From NCBI RefSeq assembly GCF_019061305.1, contig NZ_JAHQZT010000025.1, positions 1-33,819 on the forward strand: a stretch of 33,819 nt of DNA, written 5' to 3'. This stretch comes from Marinobacterium weihaiense. Its GTDB lineage: Bacteria; Pseudomonadota; Gammaproteobacteria; Pseudomonadales; Balneatricaceae. The translations under genes and the position numbers were made by a program. Every line of letters starts with the position of its first letter. Positions within the stretch are counted from its first letter, which is position 1. Positions 8,298-17,700 of this stretch are shown here, in pieces. The notes under the pieces were generated by a model, which had not been told where the DNA came from, made no database searches, and worked only from the letters and a program-made list of their open reading frames with translations.

Positions 8298-8815
8298 TGG
8301 TATCAGTGTATCTGAGTCTGGGCAGCAACACCGAGCGTGAGCGCTACATTCGTGCCGCGCTGGATGCCCTGTCCGCGCGTTTCGGCGAGCTGCTGATCTC
8401 GTCCGTGTACGAAAGCGAGGCCGTGGGGTTCAGCGGTGACAACTTCTATAACCTGGTGGTAGGGATCGAGACCGACCTTGGGGTCAGTGAGTTATCCGCC
8501 TGTCTCAAGGGCATCGAAGACGACAACGGGCGCGACCGTAGCGGGCCGCGCTTCAGTGGCCGAACTCTGGATATCGACATCCTGACTTACGGCGACCTGG
8601 CCGAGCCGGTAGACGGGGTGCAGCTGCCGCGCGACGAAATTCTGCACAATGCCTTTGTGTTGCGACCGCTGGCAGAAATCGCGCCGGAGGCCTGTCACCC
8701 GGTGCTGGGTACGGCCTATGCCGCGCTCTGGCAGGCATATGACCGCAGCCAGCGGCTGTGGCCGATCGATTTCGATTGGCAGGGCCGCTGTATTTCCCGC
8801 GCCGCTCAGCTGTAA
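8297..8815 (+). CDS. folK: 2-amino-4-hydroxy-6-hydroxymethyldihydropteridine diphosphokinase FolK
   Basis: Transfers pyrophosphate from ATP to the pterin produced by FolB. It has 172 residues. The N-terminal VYLSLGSNTERERYIRAAL is the HPPK opening. The signature GPRFSGRTLDIDILTYGD carries the two magnesium-binding aspartates, and the C-terminal LPRDEILHNAFVLRPLAEIAP is also typical. It overlaps folB by one base. Its last 10 bases overlap the end of the convergent pteridine reductase gene. This is the only HPPK in the window; the other pathway genes lie elsewhere. Confidence 0.95.
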   Translation: MVSVYLSLGSNTERERYIRAALDALSARFGELLISSVYESEAVGFSGDNFYNLVVGIETDLGVSELSACLKGIEDDNGRDRSGPRFSGRTLDIDILTYGDLAEPVDGVQLPRDEILHNAFVLRPLAEIAPEACHPVLGTAYAALWQAYDRSQRLWPIDFDWQGRCISRAAQL

Positions 8816-9543
8816 AGCGAGCGGCCCCCATCCACGGCCAGGATCTGGCCGGTCACGTAGCCCGCCCGGGACAGGTACAGCACGGCCTCTGCGATATCTT
8901 CCGGTCGTCCGGTCCTGGCCAGCAGGGTCTTGTCCAGCACCGCCTGGCGTGCTGTATCGCTGAGGGCGGCTTCGGCCTCCGGCCACAGGATCGGTCCGGG
9001 GGCAATGCCGTTGACGCGTACCTCCGGGGCGAGCTCGCGCGCCAATGTCAGTGTCATCATCTTCAGTCCCGCCTTTGCGATGGAGTAGACCGGATAGCCT
9101 ACTAGGCCACGCTCGGCATGCACGTCAACCAGATTGATGATGTTGCCCCCGGTTGCCTTCAGTTGCGGGTACAGGGCCTGAGCCAGAAAAAAGGGCGCGC
9201 GCAGGTTGCTGTTGACCAGGTCATCCCAGTGCGCCTGATCGATGTCGCCCACCGGGGTGGGATAAAAGCTGGAGGCGTTGTTGATCAGCAGGTCGAGTCG
9301 GCCGTCTTCGGCAGCGGCGGTCGCCAGGCCGGCCACCGCATCCATGTCGGTCAGATCGGCCTGCAGGCAGCGGCAGCTGCCGGCGCGTTCGGCATTCAGG
9401 GCATCGCGCAGTTGCTCGGCGTCAGTGGCCGAGTGGCGGTAATGCAATATCAGGTCGTGGCCCTGCGCATGCAGCTGGCGCGCGATACAAGCGCCGATGC
9501 GACGGGCGGCTCCGGTGATCAGGGCGCGTGGTGCCTGGCTCAT
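8806..9543 (-). CDS. folM: Pteridine reductase / FolM-like short-chain dehydrogenase
   Basis: A 245-residue SDR. The cofactor motif is TGAARRIG: the arginine in TGXXXRXG rather than TGXXXGXG is typical of NADPH-dependent pteridine reductases. NNASSF follows the fourth strand, the catalytic Tyr/Lys pair is in YPVYSIAKAGL, and the C-terminal part includes GYVTGQILAVDGGRSL. FolM in E. coli reduces dihydromonapterin and has weak dihydrofolate reductase activity. The FolB/FolK neighbourhood fits a pterin substrate. AAGGAGG six bases before the ATG settles the start. The serine usually before the catalytic Tyr/Lys seems replaced (NLVDVHAER), as in pteridine reductases, where an Asp takes that place. 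The exact substrate is inferred. Confidence 0.85.
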   Translation of the reverse strand: MSQAPRALITGAARRIGACIARQLHAQGHDLILHYRHSATDAEQLRDALNAERAGSCRCLQADLTDMDAVAGLATAAAEDGRLDLLINNASSFYPTPVGDIDQAHWDDLVNSNLRAPFFLAQALYPQLKATGGNIINLVDVHAERGLVGYPVYSIAKAGLKMMTLTLARELAPEVRVNGIAPGPILWPEAEAALSDTARQAVLDKTLLARTGRPEDIAEAVLYLSRAGYVTGQILAVDGGRSLYS

Positions 9544-9575
9544 GTCATGCCTCCTTGGTTGGATCGGTCAACGGG

Positions 9576-10703
9576 TCAGTCAGCGTAGTCGGCGCAGAGC
9601 TGCTGCTGGTGTTGTGCCAGCGCCTGCCCCAGCGCCTTGCCCTGATAGCCTTGTGCCATCAGTGCACGGCTGTCGATCGCCTTGATGGCGGCCAGCAGTG
9701 CCTGCAGCGATGCCAGACGTGCGTCGGGCTGGTCGGGCTGGATCGCCCGGCTGATGGCCATCAGGTCCGGCAGCGTTTCCGGGCGTCGCAGCAGGTCGAG
9801 CCCTTTCAGCAGGGCCAGGCGCTCAGTCCCCGACTGTTGATCAAAGCGGCTCAGGCCATCGCCATATCGGCGCGCTTTAAGTGCCAGGTCGCGGAAGCGG
9901 TTGGGGATGCGCAACTGTTCGCACAGCGCGACGAGCTGGGTTTCGGCCTCGGTGTCTGACCGGCTGGCTGTCAGTACCCAGGCAAACAGGGCAAAGATAC
10001 GCTCGGCGCCGTGTGGCGGCATGCCGGGCAGCTGGTCGATCAGAACCTGCAACCGGTCGGTGTCGAGCGAGGCGCAGCCGGGCATGACCCGGTCGAGTGC
10101 CTCGACCTGTTGTAGCAGGCGGAAAAAGCACGCCGGCGAGCGGGTGGCCAGCGCACGCTGGCACTCCTGCCAGACCCGTTCCGGGGTCAGGTGATCCAGC
10201 TCGTCCCCCGTGCTCAGGTCATGCATAAGAGCCCGAGTCTCCTCGGCCACTTCAAAGCCCAAGTGCGCGAAGCGGGCGTAAAAGCGGGCCACGCGCAGCA
10301 CCCGCAGCGGGTCTTCTACGAATGCGGGGGATACATGGCGCAGCACTCGCTGCTTCAGGTCCTGTTGGCCGCCGCAGGGGTCGTGTAGACGACCGTCTTC
10401 ACTTTGTGCAATGGCATTGATGGTCAGGTCGCGGCGGATCAGGTCATCTTCCAGCGTCACGTCGGGGCTGGCATGGAAGGTGAAACCGGTGTAGCCCTTG
10501 CCGCTCTTGCGCTCGGTACGGGCCAGCGCGTACTCCTCGCCGGTGTCTGGGTGCAGAAAGACCGGAAAATCCTGGCCCACCGGCTTGAAGCCACGCGCCC
10601 GCATTTCATCGGGGGTGGCGCCCACCACGACCCAGTCATGATCCTTGACCTCAAGGCCGAGCAGTCGATCACGGACCGCGCCGCCCACCAGGTAGATGTC
10701 CAT
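9576..10703 (-). CDS. cca: CCA-adding tRNA nucleotidyltransferase
   Basis: Adds or repairs the 3' CCA of tRNAs without a template. It has 375 residues. The class II nucleotidyltransferase head has GGAVRD at 7-12, the metal-binding D21 and D23 in KDHDW, and [10 protein letters not shown] at 90-99. The neck motif [15 protein letters not shown] and the nucleotide-selecting region [13 protein letters not shown] follow. The E. coli enzyme is 412 residues with a C-terminal HD phosphohydrolase; this shorter protein shows no clear HD pair, so it probably lacks that activity. Its start overlaps the glpE stop by one base (TGATG), indicating coupling. Confidence 0.95.
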   Translation of the reverse strand: MDIYLVGGAVRDRLLGLEVKDHDWVVVGATPDEMRARGFKPVGQDFPVFLHPDTGEEYALARTERKSGKGYTGFTFHASPDVTLEDDLIRRDLTINAIAQSEDGRLHDPCGGQQDLKQRVLRHVSPAFVEDPLRVLRVARFYARFAHLGFEVAEETRALMHDLSTGDELDHLTPERVWQECQRALATRSPACFFRLLQQVEALDRVMPGCASLDTDRLQVLIDQLPGMPPHGAERIFALFAWVLTASRSDTEAETQLVALCEQLRIPNRFRDLALKARRYGDGLSRFDQQSGTERLALLKGLDLLRRPETLPDLMAISRAIQPDQPDARLASLQALLAAIKAIDSRALMAQGYQGKALGQALAQHQQQLCADYAD

Positions 10704-11020
10704 CAGCGTTCACAGCGATCCGGGCACTGGGCGCGCCAGGCCTCGAAACCGCCGTCCAGGCTGTATACCTCGTCAAAACCCTGATGGGCCAGGTAGGCCG
10801 CGGCTGACTGGCTGCTGATGCCGTGGTAGCAGCAGACAATGAGTGGCTTGTCGAAATCGGCCTGGCCGACGTACTCCGGCAGATTATGGTTGTTCAGGTT
10901 GTAGGCTCCGCTGATGTGCAGTTCGCCATAGCTGCCTTCATCGCGAATATCGACGATCTGGGCGCCCTGGTCGATCAGTTCACAGGCCTGTTCGGGGTTG
11001 ATGCATTGGTAGTCGGTCAT
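10703..11020 (-). CDS. glpE: Thiosulfate sulfurtransferase GlpE (single-domain rhodanese)
   Basis: A 105-residue single-domain rhodanese that moves sulfane sulfur from thiosulfate to acceptors such as cyanide or thioredoxin. The active-site loop is CCYHGISSQ, with the catalytic cysteine at 64 (E. coli GlpE has CYHGNSS). [17 protein letters not shown] is the conserved rhodanese CH2A-like segment and [11 protein letters not shown] the C-terminal hallmark. The frame is open to 11170, but ATG 11020 overlaps the apaH stop as ATGA and gives the family's length, so it is the start. It lies between apaH and cca in one transcription unit. Confidence 0.94.
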   Translation of the reverse strand: MTDYQCINPEQACELIDQGAQIVDIRDEGSYGELHISGAYNLNNHNLPEYVGQADFDKPLIVCCYHGISSQSAAAYLAHQGFDEVYSLDGGFEAWRAQCPDRCER

Positions 11021-11844
11021 GACGTTGTCTCCGATGTCGGGGTGGCGGGGCAGGGCAGGCTGAAGTGGCTGCCGTCTTCCAGTCTGAGGGCGGTCAGGGC
11101 GTTGCCCCAGACGCAGCCACTGTCCAGGGCCGTAATGCCGGGCAGGCAGTTGAAACCGAAGGCAGCCCAATGGCCGAACAGCTGATGGCGCTTGAGCGGT
11201 TTCACACGTGGCTGCTCAAACCAGGGGGCAAAGCCCTTGGGTGCAGCATCCGGGTGGCCATTGCCCTTGAACTCCAGTGTACCGCCACGGGTAATAAAGC
11301 GCATGCGAGTAAAGTAGTTGGTGATGGCGCGCAGGCGGTCGAGTCCTCTCAGGTCATCGCGCCAGCGGTCGGGGTGGTTGCCGTACATGTGGGTAAAGAA
11401 GTCGCAGGCCTCGTCGCTGCGCAATACCTGTTCCAGCTCTTGGGCGTATTGCCGCGCATCCTTGAGCGACCAGATGTGCGGAATGCCGGCGTGCGTCATC
11501 ACGTACCCCAGTGCCTTGTCATCATGCAGCAGCGGTCGGCTCTGCAGCCAGGCCATCAGCTCGTCGCGATCCGGGGCTTGCAGGATCGGGGCCAGGGTCG
11601 CGTTGAGCTTGCGGTCCCGGCCATGATGCAGGGCCAGCAGGTGCAGATCATGATTGCCCAGTACCGTGCAGGCCCGGTCGCCGAGCTGGCGCACGAAGCG
11701 CAGAGTGTCCAGTGAGCGGGGGCCGCGGTTCACCAGGTCGCCGGTTAGCCAGAGACGATCTTCATCGCTAAAGCCGATCCGGTCAAGCAGCTGCATCAGT
11801 TCGTCGTAGCAGCCCTGAATGTCGCCGATTGCGTAGGTTGCCAT
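11017..11844 (-). CDS. apaH: Diadenosine tetraphosphatase ApaH (symmetrical)
   Basis: Hydrolyses Ap4A to two ADP and also removes Np4 caps from RNA 5' ends. It has 275 residues. The metallophosphatase motifs are in order: GDIQGCYDEL, GDLVNRGPRSLDTL and LGNHDLHLLAL. The C-terminal GNGHPDAAPKGFAPWF and ALDSGCVWGNALTALRLED are ApaH-specific. A TTG codon directly precedes the chosen ATG; ATG at 11844 is preferred, with AGG seven bases upstream. It is the first gene of apaH-glpE-cca here. In Pseudomonas and E. coli apaG and ksgA normally precede apaH; here a divergent gene occupies that side. Confidence 0.96.
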   Translation of the reverse strand: MATYAIGDIQGCYDELMQLLDRIGFSDEDRLWLTGDLVNRGPRSLDTLRFVRQLGDRACTVLGNHDLHLLALHHGRDRKLNATLAPILQAPDRDELMAWLQSRPLLHDDKALGYVMTHAGIPHIWSLKDARQYAQELEQVLRSDEACDFFTHMYGNHPDRWRDDLRGLDRLRAITNYFTRMRFITRGGTLEFKGNGHPDAAPKGFAPWFEQPRVKPLKRHQLFGHWAAFGFNCLPGITALDSGCVWGNALTALRLEDGSHFSLPCPATPTSETTS

Positions 11845-12106
11845 CAAGTTGCCTGTTCAAAAGGCGTTGATGATAGCTCAGGTGACCGGCAGGGGTGAAC
11901 CGGCAGGTGCACAAGCATCAGGCGGGATGCTGGGGGAACTGAGTGTTGTCGGGCATTGTTGCTAGGCAGGCCGTGGAGGTCTATGGGACAATTGCCGCAT
12001 AATCATCTGTATGAAATCTTTGTTTTAGGATGATATTTCATCCAGTATTTTTCCCGGTAGTGTTTCTACCTGTCTGGTGGCGGCTTCTGGCAAGGATCTG
12101 AATAAC
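11845..12106. promoter_or_regulatory. Divergent control region of apaH and the six-gene operon
   Basis: A 262-base gap with no gene. It must contain the promoters of apaH (minus) and of the large operon (plus). No canonical -35/-10 pair stands out. A perfect palindrome GGATGA-tatt-TCATCC lies at 12028-12043, 64 bases before the operon's first ATG. A second TGAAAT (12012-12017) pairs with ATTTCA (12035-12040). The stretch 11990-12055 is AT-rich. The palindrome could be an operator or a small hairpin; TATTTTT follows it, so an attenuator is possible. Confidence 0.45.
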
Positions 12107-14749
12107 ATGTCTCCCGGTTCTTTGATAAGCGCCCGTGCCCTCGGGCCCGGGTTGTTGGTGGTGGCTTGGGTATTGGTGCTGATCGGGTCGGCACTGGGAG
12201 CCTTCTCACTGCCGAATGCGTGGCTGTATCGTCAGTATCATCTGATGTCACCGCAAGTGCCGCCGGCGCCGCGTGTGGTGCTGGTGGAAGTTGAGCGATC
12301 CGGACTGACGCGTGATGGCTGGCTGTCATTAATACGCCAGGTGAACCGCGCAGGTGCGCGCGCCGTGGCCGTGCTGGAACGTCCGCCGGCATTGTCGGAG
12401 GCGGATGAACATCAGCTTTTGCAGCAGCGGGTGCTAATGGGGCGCAGTACGGTGCAGGCGAACAACCGCTACCCGTTTTTGGTGCTGCCGCCTTCCTACC
12501 GGCCCGAACTGAACGGCCTTCACCGCGTGCGCATCGAGCTTAACGGTCATGCCTTTGTCAGTTTGGAGGCGGCACTGGCCAGCACGGTCATCGGGCGGCC
12601 CGCTGATCCGGCCCCGTTGCTGATCGATTTTCGACCTGGGAGCAACTATCTGCCCACGCTGCAGGCTAGCCGTATCCTGCGCGGCGATCTGACTCGCGAT
12701 CTGCTGCATGACAAGGTGGTGCTCATTGGTTTGGCCCCTGATCCGATTGCCCCCCCAATCCTGACGCCGCTGCCGGTGGATGCTCCTATCTATCGGCTGG
12801 ATCATGCCGGCTATGCGGTCGAAACCCTGCTTCAGGGGCGGCCAGTGCAGCCGATGCCGGCCTGGCAGAGTGCCCTGGTGCTGCTGTTGGGACTGGTGCT
12901 GGCGGCCGCTATCCATATGCGTTTCGGTGTGCGCCATGCGCTGCTGTTCTGCGTGCTCGGCACTGTCCTGCCGCCCATGGCCGGATGGTGGGCGCTGCAC
13001 TTTCTGGGACAGGTCTGGCCCGTGACCGAAATGATGGTGTTGACATGGGCGGTGTGGCTGTTACTGGTCCGGCGCGAACAGCGGACTCAGTCGTACACGG
13101 TTGGACGCATGTTGCGTGAAGCCAGTCACCGCCTGCAGGAACGTCTGCAGCCAGAGGATTTCAATGCCAGTGCCGACCCTTGGGGACAGATTATGCTGCT
13201 GGTAACCCAAGTGTTGAACCTGGAGCGCGCCATCCTGCTGGAGCGGATTCCACAGGGGCGCCATGTTCGCGAAATCAAGGCGTATAACTGCTCCATCGAT
13301 GACATTGATGAGCGTCGTCGAGATTTTGGGCGCACGCCCTACTCCACGGCACTGCGTGAGGGCGGGCCGATTTTATTGCAGCGCACCTATTTGCGGGAGC
13401 GAGAAGGCGATGGTCGCCAGTTTTTGGCACCGCTGCAGTTCAACGGTCAAGTGCTGGGGTTCTTCAGTGGCGAGGTCTCGGCCCGCAGCCTCGAGCACAA
13501 CCCCATGTTCATGAGCATGCTGCAAAGCTTTAGCCTGCAGATCAGCGAACTGCTGTATCAGCGACAGCAGTGGCAGGCTCGGCAGCGGTTGGAGTCCAGT
13601 CGCTGGATGCGGCTGCTGCGGCTTGAGTCGGTCGACACGGAATACCGGGCGCTGCAGCAGGCCTCCAGCATGATGGAGCGCCGCCTGACACTGCTGGAAA
13701 AAGTGATCAACGGCTTGGAAACCGGCACAGTGATGTATGACCCCTTTGGACGGGTGCTGCAGGTCAACCGACGGACCGAAGCCCTGATCAGCCGCGCCGA
13801 GTTGCCGATCTTTTCGTGGACGGCAGCGGACTTTCTGGCTGTGCTAGTCAGTATCCCCATTGAAACGGCGCGCCAGTACATGCAACAGCTGGTGCGTGAC
13901 GATCAGCCGCTGGTGCTCAGCGCACGCCTGCCCAATGGCCAGGGCAGTTTTCTACTGTACGCGCGTGCCCTGCGGGAGCAAACGGATACGGGTGACAGTC
14001 AGCGGCCGTTCAACCTGATCGGGTTTCTGTTCGAGTTGGTGGATACCCGTCATCTGAATGTGCTGGGGGAGCATGAAAGCCGCGTGATCGAGCATGCCCT
14101 GAACGAGATCGAGCAGGACCTGACGCGTGTGCCGGGGACCGCTGTGGCGCCGGTGGTGCGCAAACTGGTCAGCCTGAGAACCCTGCAGGCTGAAATGCGT
14201 CAGCGGGCACGCCTGGAATACTATCCGATCAGCGTGTTGGGTCTGCTGGGAAGTCTGCAGCAGCGTTGGCAGCCGGCGCTGAGTGAGCAGGGCATGACGG
14301 TGCAGTGGGAGCTGCTGGAGCAGGATGTGATTGTGCGGGTCGATCTGATGCGCGTGGATGGCATCCTCGACGGGCTGATGGCGCTACTGCAGCAGGATGC
14401 CCTCGAGGGTAGTTGCATACGGCTGACGCTGATGCTGATCGATGCGGAGCGTGATACGCCGAACACTTGGCTGACACTGAGTCTGAACAACCAGGGCTAT
14501 GGCATGCCGAATGACCGTCTGCAGGCTGCGCTGACCGCCGAGGTGGCGGATAGGGCACTGCAGGCGGTCAGCCTGGCGTCACGCGCGCTGCAGGAGTGGG
14601 GCGGCGAGCTGACGGCGAGCGCGGCGCTCGGGCATGGCCTGGCATTCAAACTGCACCTGCCCTGCCGGCGCCTGGATCAGATTATGCCCGGATCCTCATC
14701 GCCCTTGTCGGCTGCAGCACCTCACCTCAGGGATGCCATTTCGGAATGA
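12107..14749 (+). CDS. CHASE2-GAF-PAS membrane sensor with degenerate histidine-kinase end
   Basis: An 880-residue membrane sensor. After one N-terminal helix (PGLLVVAWVLVLIGSALGAF) comes a periplasmic CHASE2 domain ending LLHDKVVLIGLAPD and LTPLPVDAP, then three helices (about 255-325). A GAF-like domain follows (about 345-510), then a linker helix and a PAS-like domain from about 531 (NGLETGTVMYDPFGRVLQVN). The end (about 700-855) resembles a kinase ATPase: NQGYGMP at about 795 for the N/G1 box and GHGLAFKLHLP for the last strand. No standard HELRTPL H-box is visible, so it may be a pseudokinase. No response regulator is nearby. ATG 12107 was chosen over GTG 12077 because AAGGA precedes it. 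Its stop overlaps the next start (ATGA). Confidence 0.8.
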   Translation: MSPGSLISARALGPGLLVVAWVLVLIGSALGAFSLPNAWLYRQYHLMSPQVPPAPRVVLVEVERSGLTRDGWLSLIRQVNRAGARAVAVLERPPALSEADEHQLLQQRVLMGRSTVQANNRYPFLVLPPSYRPELNGLHRVRIELNGHAFVSLEAALASTVIGRPADPAPLLIDFRPGSNYLPTLQASRILRGDLTRDLLHDKVVLIGLAPDPIAPPILTPLPVDAPIYRLDHAGYAVETLLQGRPVQPMPAWQSALVLLLGLVLAAAIHMRFGVRHALLFCVLGTVLPPMAGWWALHFLGQVWPVTEMMVLTWAVWLLLVRREQRTQSYTVGRMLREASHRLQERLQPEDFNASADPWGQIMLLVTQVLNLERAILLERIPQGRHVREIKAYNCSIDDIDERRRDFGRTPYSTALREGGPILLQRTYLREREGDGRQFLAPLQFNGQVLGFFSGEVSARSLEHNPMFMSMLQSFSLQISELLYQRQQWQARQRLESSRWMRLLRLESVDTEYRALQQASSMMERRLTLLEKVINGLETGTVMYDPFGRVLQVNRRTEALISRAELPIFSWTAADFLAVLVSIPIETARQYMQQLVRDDQPLVLSARLPNGQGSFLLYARALREQTDTGDSQRPFNLIGFLFELVDTRHLNVLGEHESRVIEHALNEIEQDLTRVPGTAVAPVVRKLVSLRTLQAEMRQRARLEYYPISVLGLLGSLQQRWQPALSEQGMTVQWELLEQDVIVRVDLMRVDGILDGLMALLQQDALEGSCIRLTLMLIDAERDTPNTWLTLSLNNQGYGMPNDRLQAALTAEVADRALQAVSLASRALQEWGGELTASAALGHGLAFKLHLPCRRLDQIMPGSSSPLSAAAPHLRDAISE

Positions 14750-17700
14750 TTGCAGATCTGTTGCCGTTGACCCTCTTTCCCACAGGCAGCCTGGACAGCT
14801 CCGTCATCACCACGGTCTGGGTGGGAGTCATGGTCGTGGCCTTTTTCAACATGCGCTTCGGCTGGAGTCTGGCCGGACTGGTGGTGCCGGGTTATCTGGT
14901 ACCGCTGCTGCTGATCAAGCCCTGGAGCGTGGCCGTTATTCTGCTGGAAGGGATGGTGACTTACCTGCTGGTAAGAGGTCTGTCCAGTGCCGGTGGACGC
15001 TGGTTCGGGCTAGCCGATTTCTTTGGTCGCGACCGCTTCTTTGCCCTGGTGCTGGTCAGTGTCCTGGTACGACTGATTTTTGATGCCTTTTGGCTGCCCG
15101 GGCTGGGGCGCTGGCTCAACGACGAGTTGGGCCTGCACTTCGACTACCTGGGCAACTTGCACAGTTTTGGCTTGGTCATCGTGGCCCTGATCGCCAATAA
15201 CTTCTGGAAGCCCGGACTGGTGCGCGGCACCGGTTGGCTGCTGACGACGCTGCTGCTGACTTTCGTGCTGGTGCGTTTTGGTCTAATGGAGCTGACCAAC
15301 TTCTCGGCCAGCAACCTCAGCTACCTGTATGAGGATATTGCCAGCTCGTTGCTGGCCAGCCCCAAGGCATACATTATTCTGCTGACGACCGCCTTCATTG
15401 CCTCGCGCCTGAACCTGCACTACGCCTGGGAATTCAACGGTATTCTCATTCCTTCGCTGCTGGCGTTGCAGTGGTATCAGCCGGCCAAGCTGTTAACTAC
15501 CTTTGTGGAAGTGGGAGTGATTCTGGTTGTCGTCAGGTTGCTGCTGGCCTTGCCCTGGCTGGCCAACCTGAACCTGACGGGGGCACGTAAGCTGATGCTG
15601 TTCTTCAACGTGGCCTTTGCCTACAAGCTGCTGCTGGGGCTAGTGCTGCAGACCTACTTTCCGCACGTCAAGGCCACGGACTACTTCGCCTTCGGGTATC
15701 TGATCGCCACGCTGCTGGCGGTCAAGATTCATGACAAGGACATTGGTGTTAGAGTGACGCGTGCCACGCTGCAGACCTCGCTGATGGCGGGGCTGGCGGC
15801 GAGTGTGGTTGGATTCGCGCTGACCCTGCTGCCGCTGCGCCTGGAAACGGTGCGCCAGGATGACAAAATTGAATATCGGCTGCCTGAAACCGAGCAGACT
15901 CTGGCGGCGCTGCTGCGGCGGCAAAAAGTCGAGGACTATGGTGCCTATGAGTCCCTCTGGCGGCCTCAGCCCTCCGGTCTGGAACTGAGCCATTTCCATG
16001 ACGCACTGGAGTACCTGCAGGAGTACCGGCGGCGGCATGCGCCACGTCTGCTGCGTCTGGCCCAGCAGAGTCTGGCGGCGCTGGCCTATGAAGTGGTACG
16101 GGTCGAAGGACACTTTCTGGTGGTGCGTGCACGTGAGGCCGATCCTGGCTGGGGCACCTTTGTTCTCGATATACGGCGCCCGGTCGGGCTGCAAATTGCG
16201 GTTCCAGAGAGTGTGCGAGAACAGGGCATGGCGGAGGTTGGGCTGGCGCTGTTCAAGAGACAGCAGGCGTCCACGCTGGCACTGGGCGGCACGGGCGGGG
16301 GACTGGACACCGCCCTGCCGGGCGGTGTAACAGCCGCGCCGGGTAGCCTGTTCCACCAGTTTCATCAGGTGTTCGGGCGCAACAACAGCGTGCAGGTGCG
16401 GCGGATCAACCGGCACGCCACGCGTCAGTTGCAGCGCCTGCTGGCGCGCGCGGGGGCACCTCTGCGGCGCACCAATTATCTGCTGGTGAAGCAAGCCTTG
16501 CCACCGGGCTTGCAACTGGCGTCGCTGCAACAGGGGCTGGAGCAGGTGGTGGTGCATTGGGGGGAAATTGGCCGCCACAATGTTCAGCGTCTTAGTGCGG
16601 ATACCGGGTTTGCCGAGCTGTATATCCAGCCTGACAGCGCTCGCCTGCTGCTGGCACGTGTATTGAGAAGCTCCGTAGAATCTGAGCCGGTGCAGGTGCG
16701 CCAAGACCGCCTGGAACACTATCTGCAACCGGATGTACCGCCGACATCCGTTCAGGCCTTCCAGCCGCCGCGTTTGAATCAGCTAATCTTTGCCGATCAT
16801 GAAGTGCTGGCGCCGCTGCTGCGCCGGGTGCGCGGCGGGGGGGCGGATGACCGCTTGCTGTGGCCGGCACAGTTGCGTTATCTGAACGACCAGGCCGGCA
16901 GCATCGGGTACCGCATCGTGCAGCTGCGCAGTGCCGAGGGACGCTTTCTGGTGCTGCAGCCGCAGGCATCCGGCTCTCGGGACTGGGGCACGCTGGTGCT
17001 GAACCTGGACCGGCCGGACGCGCCGCATGTGGTGCAGGTGCCGCGTCCGCTGGCCGAGCATAATACCCTGGCCGCGGGCCTGAAAATGTTCACCGGACTT
17101 GATGCGCGGGCCTTGATGGTCGCCAGCCGGGTGCGGCAGCCGGACCCGCTGCAGGCGGCCAATGTCCTGAAACCAAGCAACCGCGACACCCTGTTTAACC
17201 TGATGCACCAGGTGCTGCTGCGGGAGGCCCACGACGAGCCGATCACGCTGGTGCAGCTGCGTGGGATGCGCGACAGCCAAGAGCCGCGTGCGCCGGTTGT
17301 GCTGGCCTACCCCGTGGAAGAGGGCAATGCTGCCGGGCTGGAGGACGTACGTTCTCTGTTGGCGCGGGCCGGAATCCCTTATCAGATGGCGGACGAAGCT
17401 GCGACCGGTGCCGACTACCGAGCGGAGCGTGATGCCCTGAGTCGTTATCTGCCGGCAGCGCACCATGCGTCGCTGGCGCTGGTCTGGGTGGCTGCGGATA
17501 TTCGCCGCACCTTCGCCGGAGGGGCTCAGACAAGGCGTGTGCAGCAGTACCAGGCCCTTGGCATCAGCCGTCGACAGCTGTTGATGGATGCGTCGGAACT
17601 GCAGCCGGGCACGGCGGCGCTGCCTGCTGCGGTCGTGCGCCTGTTGTCCCATTACGCGCAGAGTGAAGACATCCTGGCGTTGGTGCAGTTGATGCGTGAA

